From: JAZGBC01 sp036444495
Lineage (GTDB): Bacteria; Pseudomonadota; Alphaproteobacteria; Kiloniellales; J153
Assembly (NCBI GenBank): GCA_036444495.1
Contig: JAZGBC010000156.1
Span: 1 to 16,503 of the forward strand
DNA length: 16,503 nt
Direction of reading: 5' to 3'
In this document: positions 1 through 8,384 of the stretch, piece after piece
Numbering within the stretch: the stretch's first letter is position 1
Layout: each line of letters opens with the position of its first letter
The notes under the pieces: generated by a model
What the model was told of the DNA's origin: nothing
What the model saw: the letters and a program-made list of their open reading frames with translations, nothing else
Databases searched by the model: none
Made by a program: the position numbers and the translations under genes

Positions 1-368
1 CGTATTTGCCGATTGCTTTTACTCACGTGTGCCTTAACCCGCCGGGTGATATGCAGCAGAAATTCACGCGCGCATTCCTCCGGAATCTTAGAGGTGTCAA
101 TCTTTATCGGCTCCGCTTGAGGCGGGACTTTTCCCTGGCGAGACCATTTCCGATACATTGCTACATATTTTTTGCCGAAATCTTTCTTATCGCGGGAATC
201 CTCCATCAAGGTCTTGACTTCGACGATAACGTTGTCGCTCTGCAGCACAACATCCGCGTTGTAAGCGTTTTCGCAGCTTGGATCGATTTCAGCAGGCCGT
301 TTTCCGCCAATTGAGCGCATCGCCCCAAGAAATATTTCGTCGATATTAGTGCCTAGTCTTTTCGCCAT
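1..368 (-). CDS. Hypothetical protein, possible PD-(D/E)XK nuclease fold; 3' end outside window
   Basis: An uninterrupted reading frame runs on the minus strand from an ATG at 368 off the left edge (122 codons seen). The N-terminal 25 residues look helical (MAKRLGTNIDEIFLGAMRSI). They are followed by E33, then D39 in NADVVLQ and E50-V-K52 in VIVEVKTL. A helix-borne Glu, an Asp, and Glu-x-Lys on the next strand is the pattern of PD-(D/E)XK nuclease cores, so this could be a restriction-like or repair nuclease domain. This is pattern recognition, not a family match. A basic, Lys-rich stretch follows (DKKDFGKKYVAMYRKW). A purine-rich AGGGTGG lies about 10 nt upstream as a possible ribosome binding site. 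The gene lies 39 bp after the clpB stop, same strand, but is visibly AT-richer with different codon use (AAA, ATA, TTT), suggesting acquired DNA. The opposite-strand frame at 6-314 is taken as its shadow. Confidence 0.6.
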   Translation of the reverse strand, partial: MAKRLGTNIDEIFLGAMRSIGGKRPAEIDPSCENAYNADVVLQSDNVIVEVKTLMEDSRDKKDFGKKYVAMYRKWSRQGKVPPQAEPIKIDTSKIPEECAREFLLHITRRVKAHVSKSNRQI

Positions 369-407
369 TATTTTAACCACCCTGAACTCGAATCTTTGAC
401 GGCAATT

Positions 408-3005
<2,598 letters not shown>

Positions 3006-3148
3006 CTCGCTTCTAGAACCACTCTAGCCCTCTTCGGCGGCGCCCACCTCGGGGGCGGCACGCGGCCGACGATGCCTTAATTGGTCTTCCACCATGTCCA
3101 AGCTAGCGGCCCACGGTGAACAAGACGTTGAAATAGCACGCTCCCTCG

Positions 3149-3176
3149 ATATGGGGTGGAGCCGTAACGGCGCAAG
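3149..3176 (-). promoter_or_regulatory. RpoH (sigma32)-type heat-shock promoter of clpB
   Basis: Reading the minus strand, CTTGCG (3176-3171, preceded by CC) is followed after 14 nt by CCCCATAT (3156-3149). The sigma32 consensus is CCCTTGAA, 13-15 nt, CCCCATnT. The -10 matches at every fixed position, the first four bases of the -35 hexamer match, and spacing is right. Transcription would begin around 3140, leaving a 5' leader of about 135 nt before the clpB ATG. clpB is a classical RpoH target in proteobacteria, which supports the assignment. It has not been shown experimentally here. Confidence 0.75.
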
Positions 3177-3200
3177 GGGCCGGAAGGGCCCAGCCGCGGC

Positions 3201-3231
3201 TTGACAGCCCGCCAAGGCCCGGCTTTCCTAA
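3201..3231 (+). promoter_or_regulatory. Possible housekeeping promoter of the MOSC gene
   Basis: A perfect TTGACA lies at 3201-3206. No strong -10 follows at 17 nt; the best candidates are TTTCCT (3224-3229, 17-nt spacer) or TCCTAA (3226-3231, 19-nt spacer). A start near 3237 would leave a ~24-nt leader containing the AAGGAC ribosome binding site. The position is sensible, but the weak -10 keeps confidence low. Confidence 0.3.
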
Positions 3232-3244
3232 CCAACCGAAATTC

Positions 3245-3250
3245 AAGGAC
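3245..3250 (+). promoter_or_regulatory. Ribosome binding site of the MOSC gene
   Basis: AAGGAC lies 10 nt before the ATG at 3261. It fixes the start there rather than at the in-frame TTG at 3201, which has no such site and would add 20 residues unlike the family. Confidence 0.6.
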
Positions 3251-3260
3251 TTTTCCCGCC

Positions 3261-4022
3261 ATGACGGCCTCCATCGCGCGCATCTGCCGCTATCCCGTCA
3301 AGGGCCTGAGCGCAGAGCAACTGGAGCATGTGCGCCTGGCCCCCGGCGAGGGTCTGCCCCACGACCGGCGCTTCGCCATCGCCCATGGCGCGACCCGCTT
3401 CGATCCCCAGGCCCCCGAATGGCAGCCCAAGACGAACTATTTCATGCTCATGCGCGACGAGAGGCTGGCCCAGTTGCGCGTCGCCTTCGACGAGGAGCGC
3501 GGAACCATCACCATCAGCCGCGCGGGCAAGCAGGTGGTCTCGGCCAAGGCGACCGAGCCCCTGGGCCGGACCCTCATCGACCAGTTCTTCGCCGGGTTCC
3601 TGGGGTCGGCGGCGCGCGGCGCGCCCAAGCTCCTGGAGGCTCCGGGGTACATGTTTTCCGACGTGCCGGAGAAGGTGGTCTCGCTCATCAACCTGGCCAG
3701 CGTGAGCGACCTGGAGCGGGTGGCACGGGCGCCCGTCGACCCATTGCGCTTTCGCGCCAATCTTTACCTGGAGGGCCTGCCCGCCTGGGCCGAGATGGAC
3801 TGGACCGGCAAGGAGATCGGGGCTGGAGCCGCACGCCTACGCGTCATGAAGCCCATCACGCGCTGCGCGGCGATCAACGTGGACCCGGAGACGGCCCGGC
3901 GCGACATGAACCTGCCGCTGTCCCTCCAGCGCGGCTTCGGCCACGTCCGCATGGGGATCTACGCCGAGGTCCTGCAAGGCGGCGAGATCGCCACGGGCGA
4001 CCCGGTAACGCCGCCAGCCTAG
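3261..4022 (+). CDS. MOSC domain-containing protein
   Basis: The protein is 253 aa with an N-terminal MOSC beta-barrel region (ARICRYPVKGLSAEQLEHVRL, about 4-26) and a C-terminal MOSC domain. Visible landmarks are GLPHDRRFAI (31-40), the RFRANLYL segment (163-170), and the conserved cysteine C202 in ITRCAAINVDPETA. MOSC domains are related to the C-terminus of molybdenum cofactor sulfurase and occur in mARC/YcbX/YiiM-type proteins that bind Mo cofactor through a conserved Cys. By analogy this could be a molybdenum-cofactor-dependent reductase component or a sulfur carrier. No ferredoxin domain is fused, unlike E. coli YcbX, and the substrate cannot be inferred. The start at 3261 is chosen on its ribosome binding site and because MTASIARICRYPVKG is the family-like N-terminus. 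It diverges from clpB and converges on DUF4167, with the MITE-like element between. Confidence 0.9.
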   Translation: MTASIARICRYPVKGLSAEQLEHVRLAPGEGLPHDRRFAIAHGATRFDPQAPEWQPKTNYFMLMRDERLAQLRVAFDEERGTITISRAGKQVVSAKATEPLGRTLIDQFFAGFLGSAARGAPKLLEAPGYMFSDVPEKVVSLINLASVSDLERVARAPVDPLRFRANLYLEGLPAWAEMDWTGKEIGAGAARLRVMKPITRCAAINVDPETARRDMNLPLSLQRGFGHVRMGIYAEVLQGGEIATGDPVTPPA

Positions 4023-4091
4023 GTGCCACGCCACTGGGCGCGCTGCCCGGGCGCTGGCCTCACCGAATCGATACTGATAGAGCGGGTATGA

Positions 4092-4353
4092 TACCAACGG
4101 TCCTTAATATTGACCTATTTCACCGAGGCGATTTTTCCCGCCAGACAGGAGCGAGTTGCGCCGTAGTGCCGTCCACTTCAAGCAGCGAGCGACGCATCTG
4201 GCGGGAAAAAGCGCCCGGCCTCCGGTGGGGCGAATCGGCGCGCCGGGTTCGTTGCGCCGCTCGCCCGATGTCCCGCATCGCGCTTCGCGCCGCGCCTGCC
4301 CGGGCGAGCCGATTTGCACCCATGAAATGGGTCAATATTAAGGACCGTTGGTA
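4092..4353. mobile_element. MITE-like element with 24-bp perfect (32-bp near-perfect) terminal inverted repeats
   Basis: The sequence at 4091-4114, beginning ATACCAACGGTCC, is the exact reverse complement of 4331-4354. With one mismatch the match extends to 32 bp (4091-4122 against 4323-4354). Inside lie two more inverted-repeat pairs: a perfect 14-bp pair (4132-4145 / 4197-4210, core CCCGCCAGA) and a 10-bp pair with one mismatch (4230-4239 / 4308-4317). TA dinucleotides sit at both ends (4092-4093 and 4352-4353), which fits a TA target duplication as made by IS630/mariner-type transposases. That family assignment is inference. The element is too short for a transposase. It occupies the gap between the convergent MOSC and DUF4167 genes, and its right end directly abuts the DUF4167 TAA stop. 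Frames inside it (such as 4120-4335 on the minus strand) resemble no protein I know. Confidence 0.75.
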
Positions 4354-4914
4354 TTAAGCCCCGGTGGCCTCGTCCGGGGACGGCTCTTTCGGCTGTGCCG
4401 CGGGCTCCGCCTCGTCAACCGGCTCGGCCTCTACCTCTGGGGCGGCCTCTGCCTCCACCACCGGCTTCGGTTCGGGCTTGGATTCGCGTCGATTTTGGCG
4501 GCCCGTTTGCCCCTCGGCGGCCCGCGGCTGCTCGCCGCCGGCCCCATTGTCCCCATCCTGGGGCACAGCCTGGGCCTCGCCGTCAACCGCCTCGCCGTCC
4601 ATACGCCCGTTCCCGCTTTGGCGGGGCGGACGCCCCCCCTGCCCCCCGTTGGGCTGGGGATCGGTACTGGCATTGACGATACGGTAATAGTGCTCCGCGT
4701 GCTGGTAGTAGGTCTCGGCAGCGACCCGGTCGCCGGAGGCCAAGGAGTCGCGTGCCATTCCCACGTACTTCTCGTAGACCTGATGCGCGTTGCCGCGAAT
4801 CCGGCCTTCGGGCCCGTTGCTGTCGAAGTTGTTTCCACGCGGCGAACCGCCGCCGTGCTGTTGTCTGCGATGCGACCGCCCGCGCGGCCGCCGTCCATTA
4901 GAACCTTGTCTCAT
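4354..4914 (-). CDS. DUF4167 domain-containing protein
   Basis: The protein is 186 aa. Residues 1-40 are Arg/Gly/Asn-rich and strongly basic (RRPRGRSHRRQQH), suggesting nucleic-acid binding. Residues 41-82 form the conserved DUF4167 helical segment (GNAHQVYEKYVGMARDSLASGDRVAAETYYQHAEHYYRI). The remaining ~100 residues are a Pro/Gly/Glu-rich, probably disordered tail that becomes acidic. DUF4167 proteins are typical of alphaproteobacteria and usually sit between prmC and clpB, as here. The function is not known to me; an RNA- or ribosome-associated role is only suggested by the basic N-terminus and translation-gene neighbours. The TAA stop (4356-4354) touches the inverted repeat of the adjacent mobile element, so the extreme C-terminus sits at the insertion edge. 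The ATG at 4914 has a weak AGAAG upstream. Confidence 0.85.
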   Translation of the reverse strand: MRQGSNGRRPRGRSHRRQQHGGGSPRGNNFDSNGPEGRIRGNAHQVYEKYVGMARDSLASGDRVAAETYYQHAEHYYRIVNASTDPQPNGGQGGRPPRQSGNGRMDGEAVDGEAQAVPQDGDNGAGGEQPRAAEGQTGRQNRRESKPEPKPVVEAEAAPEVEAEPVDEAEPAAQPKEPSPDEATGA

Positions 4915-5025
4915 TTATGGCGTTCTTCTGATTTGACCAACCAAAACCCGCAACGTGCCTAGCACTGTCTCGGGCGGCGAATACGCGAGCCCTTTTTGCC
5001 ACGGACAGGTTTTGGGGGTCGTCTG

Positions 5026-5045
5026 GCGTCCCTTCCCAGGGACGC
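5026..5045. other. Perfect 7-bp hairpin in the prmC-DUF4167 gap
   Basis: GCGTCCC (5026-5032) pairs with GGGACGC (5039-5045) across a 6-nt loop. It lies in the 201-bp gap between prmC and DUF4167, about 110 nt upstream of the DUF4167 start. No T-tract follows on either strand, so it is not a classical intrinsic terminator. Two weaker inverted repeats share the gap: a CCCCA/TGGGG pair in 5086-5103 and GTGC/GCAC at 4955-4965. This could be a structured leader of DUF4167 mRNA or an RNA-processing site. Function is unknown. Confidence 0.4.
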
Positions 5046-5115
5046 GTGAGCCCTAAGCTCAATACCCCCAACTTAGTGGGGAACGGTCCGCATTCCAACT
5101 ACTTTTTCCCGAATC

Positions 5116-6006
5116 TCAGTCTTTTCCAAAGCTTACCACCAGGCACCGCTCGATGCCGCCAAGGTCCCGGACCCGGCCGAGCGGGGCGAAATCGGCACTC
5201 TTGACGAGCGCTTCAACCGCCTCTTGCTGATCGATCCCCACTTCCAGCGCCAGGAAACCACCGGGGGCCAGCAGGCGCGCCGCCTGCGGCAGCAGGGCCC
5301 GGTAGGCATCGAGGCCGTCCGGACCACCGGCGAGGGCAAGGCGCGGATCGTGCCGCGCCACTTCCGGCGCAAGTCCCTCGAATTCAGTATCTTTTATATA
5401 GGGAGGGTTATTAACAATTACTTGCCAGGAGCCCTCCAGATCCGCCCCCCAGGAGCCCTTTTGGAAGCCGGCCCGGTCGGAAAAGCCCAGAATTCCGGCG
5501 TTTTCCCGCGCCACCTCGATGGCTGCCTCGCTGATATCAATACCCAGCCCCCGGGCGCCCGGAAGCTTGGAGAGCAGGGCGAGCAGCAGGCAGCCGCTCC
5601 CCGTACCCAGGTCCAGAATCTCGAGCGGGGCGTCGGGATCGGGGATGCGGTCGAGCACGGCCCGGACCAGGGTCTCGCTGTCGGGCCGGGGATCGAGCAC
5701 CGCCGGGGTGACCTTGAACTCCAGACCCCAGAACTCGCGGGTCCCCAGGATGCGCGCGACCGGCTCCCGCTCTGCACGGCGGGCGATCAGGGTCTCGGCA
5801 TGGGCCTGCTCGTCCGGGCTCAAGGGCCGCTCCGGCCGGGCCAGCAGAGCCTCGGGCCCAACCCCGAGGGCGGCCGCCAGGAGCAGCCGGGCATCGTGCC
5901 TCGCGCCCTCCACCCCGGCCGCCTCCAGCCGGCCGGCCGCGGCAGCGAGGAAGCGGCCCGCCGTGAGGCCTGTCTCGTCAGCCGCGAACTGGGCGCGAAC
6001 GCTCAT
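5116..6006 (-). CDS. prmC: Peptide chain release factor N5-glutamine methyltransferase PrmC
   Basis: PrmC (HemK) methylates the glutamine of the GGQ motif in release factors 1 and 2, here Q235 of the neighbouring PrfA, raising termination efficiency. The protein is 296 aa, the usual size. It has an N-terminal helical domain (about 10-90) that recognises the release factor, the linker TREFWGLEFKVTPAVLDPRPDSETLV (89-114), SAM-binding motif I LDLGTGSG (131-138), the acidic DIS motif (157-159) and the catalytic NPPY tetrad (200-203) in VNNPPYIKDTEFEGL. The ATG overlaps the prfA stop by 4 bp (ATGA), so translation is coupled and the enzyme is made together with its substrate. Confidence 0.97.
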   Translation of the reverse strand: MSVRAQFAADETGLTAGRFLAAAAGRLEAAGVEGARHDARLLLAAALGVGPEALLARPERPLSPDEQAHAETLIARRAEREPVARILGTREFWGLEFKVTPAVLDPRPDSETLVRAVLDRIPDPDAPLEILDLGTGSGCLLLALLSKLPGARGLGIDISEAAIEVARENAGILGFSDRAGFQKGSWGADLEGSWQVIVNNPPYIKDTEFEGLAPEVARHDPRLALAGGPDGLDAYRALLPQAARLLAPGGFLALEVGIDQQEAVEALVKSADFAPLGRVRDLGGIERCLVVSFGKD

Positions 6007-7079
6007 TGCAGCGCCGCCAGGCGCGCGGCCTTGTCCTCGGCGGTCAGCGCCTCGATGATCTCGTCCAGCGCCTCGCCCAGCAGCACCTTGTCCAGCTTGT
6101 GCAGGGTCAGGTTGATGCGGTGGTCGGTCACGCGGCCTTGCGGGAAGTTGTAGGTGCGGATGCGCTCGGAGCGGTCGCCGCTGCCCACCTGGCTGCGCCG
6201 CTCGGCGGCCTGCTCCTGCTCCTGCTGCTGGCGCATATGGTCGTAGAGCCGGGCGCGCAGCACCTTCATGGCCTTGGCCCGGTTCTTGTGCTGGGACTTC
6301 TCATCCTGGCACTGCACGACGACGCCGCTCGGCAGGTGGGTGATCCTGACCGCGCTGTCGGTCGTATTCACGTGCTGCCCGCCGGCGCCCTGGGCGCGGT
6401 AGGTGTCCACGCGCAGGTCCTTGTCGCCGATCTCAACGTCCACCTCCTCGGCCTCGGCCAGCACCGCCACGGTGGCCGCCGAGGTGTGGATGCGCCCGCT
6501 CGATTCCGTGACCGGAACGCGTTGCACCCGGTGCACGCCGGATTCGAACTTGAGACGGGCGAAGACCCCCTTGCCCGAGATCGAGGCGCTGGCCTCCTTG
6601 CAGCCGCCGATTCCGGTATCCGAATAGCCCAGCGGCTCGAAGCGCCAGCGGTGAATCTCGGCGTAGCGCTGATACATGCGGAACAGATCGGCGGCGAAGA
6701 GCGCGGCCTCATCGCCGCCGGTGCCCGCGCGCACCTCCAGGATCGCGTTGCGCTCGTCGACCTCGTCCTTGGGCAGGAGCAGGACCATCAGGCGGTGCTC
6801 GAGATCCGGGATACGTTCCTTGAGCGCGCGGAAATCCTCCTCGGCCAGCTCGCGCAGCTCGCCCTCGTTCTCCGGGTCGGCGATCAGCTCGGCCAAGTCG
6901 CCGCACTCGCTCTGCGCCTTGCGCAACTCGGTGATGCTTTCCACGACCGGGGTGAGGTCCGAGTACTCCTTGAGCATGCGCGTGTAATCATCCGAACCGG
7001 GGCTGGGATGCTTGGCCACCTCGTCGCTCAGCGCGCCGTAGCGCTCGATCACACGGTCGAGTTTCTCGTCCAGGTTCAC
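6003..7079 (-). CDS. prfA: Peptide chain release factor 1
   Basis: RF1 reads UAA and UAG in the ribosomal A site and triggers peptidyl-tRNA hydrolysis. The 358 aa match the usual length. Seen here are the N-terminal helical domain, the GTGGDEAALFAADLFRMY segment (119-136), the tripeptide anticodon PVT (189-191, the PxT type that identifies RF1 rather than the SPF of RF2) and the catalytic GGQ (233-235) in QGAGGQHVNTTDSAVRITH. The start is GTG at 7079 and immediately follows the hemA TAG with no spacer. The AAGGAG ribosome binding site lies inside the hemA 3' end. It overlaps prmC by 4 bp. Confidence 0.98.
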   Translation of the reverse strand: MNLDEKLDRVIERYGALSDEVAKHPSPGSDDYTRMLKEYSDLTPVVESITELRKAQSECGDLAELIADPENEGELRELAEEDFRALKERIPDLEHRLMVLLLPKDEVDERNAILEVRAGTGGDEAALFAADLFRMYQRYAEIHRWRFEPLGYSDTGIGGCKEASASISGKGVFARLKFESGVHRVQRVPVTESSGRIHTSAATVAVLAEAEEVDVEIGDKDLRVDTYRAQGAGGQHVNTTDSAVRITHLPSGVVVQCQDEKSQHKNRAKAMKVLRARLYDHMRQQQEQEQAAERRSQVGSGDRSERIRTYNFPQGRVTDHRINLTLHKLDKVLLGEALDEIIEALTAEDKAARLAALQ

Positions 7080-8375
7080 CTAGTCGTTCTCCTTGCCGGG
7101 CTTGCGGCCGTCATCGATGCGGAACAGCCGGGCCAGCGCACGCGTCAACAGCGTCCTTTCCTCGGCATCCTTTTCCGGCTTGCCCGCCGCCGCCCGCAGG
7201 ACCTCGGAAGGATCGTGCAGCAGCCGGTTGACCAGCAGGCGGGTCGCGTCCTCGGCGCTCAGCCGGCCATCGGCCAGCACCTCCTGGCGGACCGCCTCGA
7301 ATCGCTGCCTGAGGGCCGCCACGGCGGGCACGGCGGAACGTTCGGCGCGCAGACGCAGGAAGGCGGCCAGTTCCTCGCCCAGGATGCCCCGGGCGGCGTC
7401 GGCGGCCGCCTCGCGGGTCGCCTTGCCCTTGAGCGCGACGCGCTCCAGGTCCTCCAGGTCATAGACGAAGGCGCCGTCGGCCTGGACCGCCGCCGGGTCG
7501 ATGTCGGCCGGCACGGCCGCGTCGATAAAGAATATCGGTTCGCGCCGGCGCCGCTTCAATGCCGCCTCGGCCTGGTCCGCGGTAACCGTGTAGCGCCCGG
7601 TACCGAGCGCGGCAACCGCGATGTCCGCCGCCGCCAGGGCCTCGTCCAGCTCCTCCCAGGGCCGGAAGTGGCAGCCCAGGCGCCGCGCCACCGCCTCGGC
7701 GCGCGTGAGCGAAACGTGCATCACCACCAGATCGCTCACGCCGGCCTCCAGGAGCTCGGCGGCCATGAACTCGCCCATCTCGCCCAGGCCCAGGAGCAGG
7801 GCCGAACGGCGCGAGAGATCGCCGTGCACGTCGCGGGCGATCTGAAGCGCGGACGCGGCGATGGAAACGGGCTGCTCGCCCAGCGCGGTCTCGCTGCGCA
7901 CCCGCTTGGCCGCGCCGTAGGCGGCCTGAAAGACGGCTTCCAGCGTCGGCCCGACCATCCCGGCCTCGCTGGCCAGGCGGTGGCAGTCCTTGATTTGGCC
8001 CAGGATCTGCGGCTCGCCCACCACTTGGCTGTCCAGCGAAGCGGCGACCCGGAAAAGGTGCGTGAGCGCCTCCAGGCCGTCGCAGCGGAAGCTCTGCGCC
8101 TGAATATCCTCGGCCGCGATCCCGGTCTGCTCGGCCAGCGCGTGCAGCAGGGCCTCGCCGGCGGCGGCCTCGCCCTCCACCGCCAGAAGCTCGACCCGTT
8201 CGCAGGTGGCCAGGACCACGGCCTCGCCCACTCCGGCCCCGCGCAGGTGCGAGAGCAGGGGCGCGGGATCGGGCTCTTCGGCGAAGAGACGCTCGCGCAG
8301 CGCCGTGCCCGCCGAGCGCTCCTTCACGCCGACCACGAGCAGATGACTGGTTGGGTCTCCGGCCACCTCGGCCAT
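7080..8375 (-). CDS. hemA: Glutamyl-tRNA reductase (C5 tetrapyrrole pathway)
   Basis: GluTR reduces glutamyl-tRNA(Glu) to glutamate-1-semialdehyde with NADPH, the first committed step of tetrapyrrole synthesis by the C5 route. The 431 aa are full length. The N-terminal catalytic domain holds C58 in ATCERVELL, the position of the thioester-forming cysteine. Then comes the family signature HLFRVAASLDSQVVGEPQILGQIK (106-129), the NADPH-binding domain with GLGEMGE (196-202), and a C-terminal helical dimerisation domain (about 320-431). The usual TCNR around the catalytic Cys reads TCER here. The gene sits 9 bp after hisS and abuts prfA. hemA-prfA-prmC is the familiar gammaproteobacterial order, whereas most alphaproteobacteria use 5-aminolevulinate synthase, also called hemA but unrelated. 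The sequence is clearly GluTR, not ALAS. Confidence 0.95.
   Translation of the reverse strand: MAEVAGDPTSHLLVVGVKERSAGTALRERLFAEEPDPAPLLSHLRGAGVGEAVVLATCERVELLAVEGEAAAGEALLHALAEQTGIAAEDIQAQSFRCDGLEALTHLFRVAASLDSQVVGEPQILGQIKDCHRLASEAGMVGPTLEAVFQAAYGAAKRVRSETALGEQPVSIAASALQIARDVHGDLSRRSALLLGLGEMGEFMAAELLEAGVSDLVVMHVSLTRAEAVARRLGCHFRPWEELDEALAAADIAVAALGTGRYTVTADQAEAALKRRRREPIFFIDAAVPADIDPAAVQADGAFVYDLEDLERVALKGKATREAAADAARGILGEELAAFLRLRAERSAVPAVAALRQRFEAVRQEVLADGRLSAEDATRLLVNRLLHDPSEVLRAAAGKPEKDAEERTLLTRALARLFRIDDGRKPGKEND
7089..7094 (-). promoter_or_regulatory. Ribosome binding site of prfA, inside hemA
   Basis: AAGGAG on the minus strand lies 9 nt before the GTG at 7079. It supports the GTG as the prfA start even though it follows the hemA stop directly, and it implies translational coupling of hemA and prfA. 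Confidence 0.7.
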
Positions 8376-8384
8376 GACGCCCCG

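Noticed and set aside
4120..4335. Short minus-strand frame inside the MITE-like element (and plus frame 4156-4341)
   Set aside because: Both frames exist only because the element is GC-rich; no ribosome binding site or recognised family.
7080..8375. Annotation of hemA as 5-aminolevulinate synthase
   Set aside because: The gene symbol is shared, but the sequence has GluTR signatures and no PLP-enzyme features.
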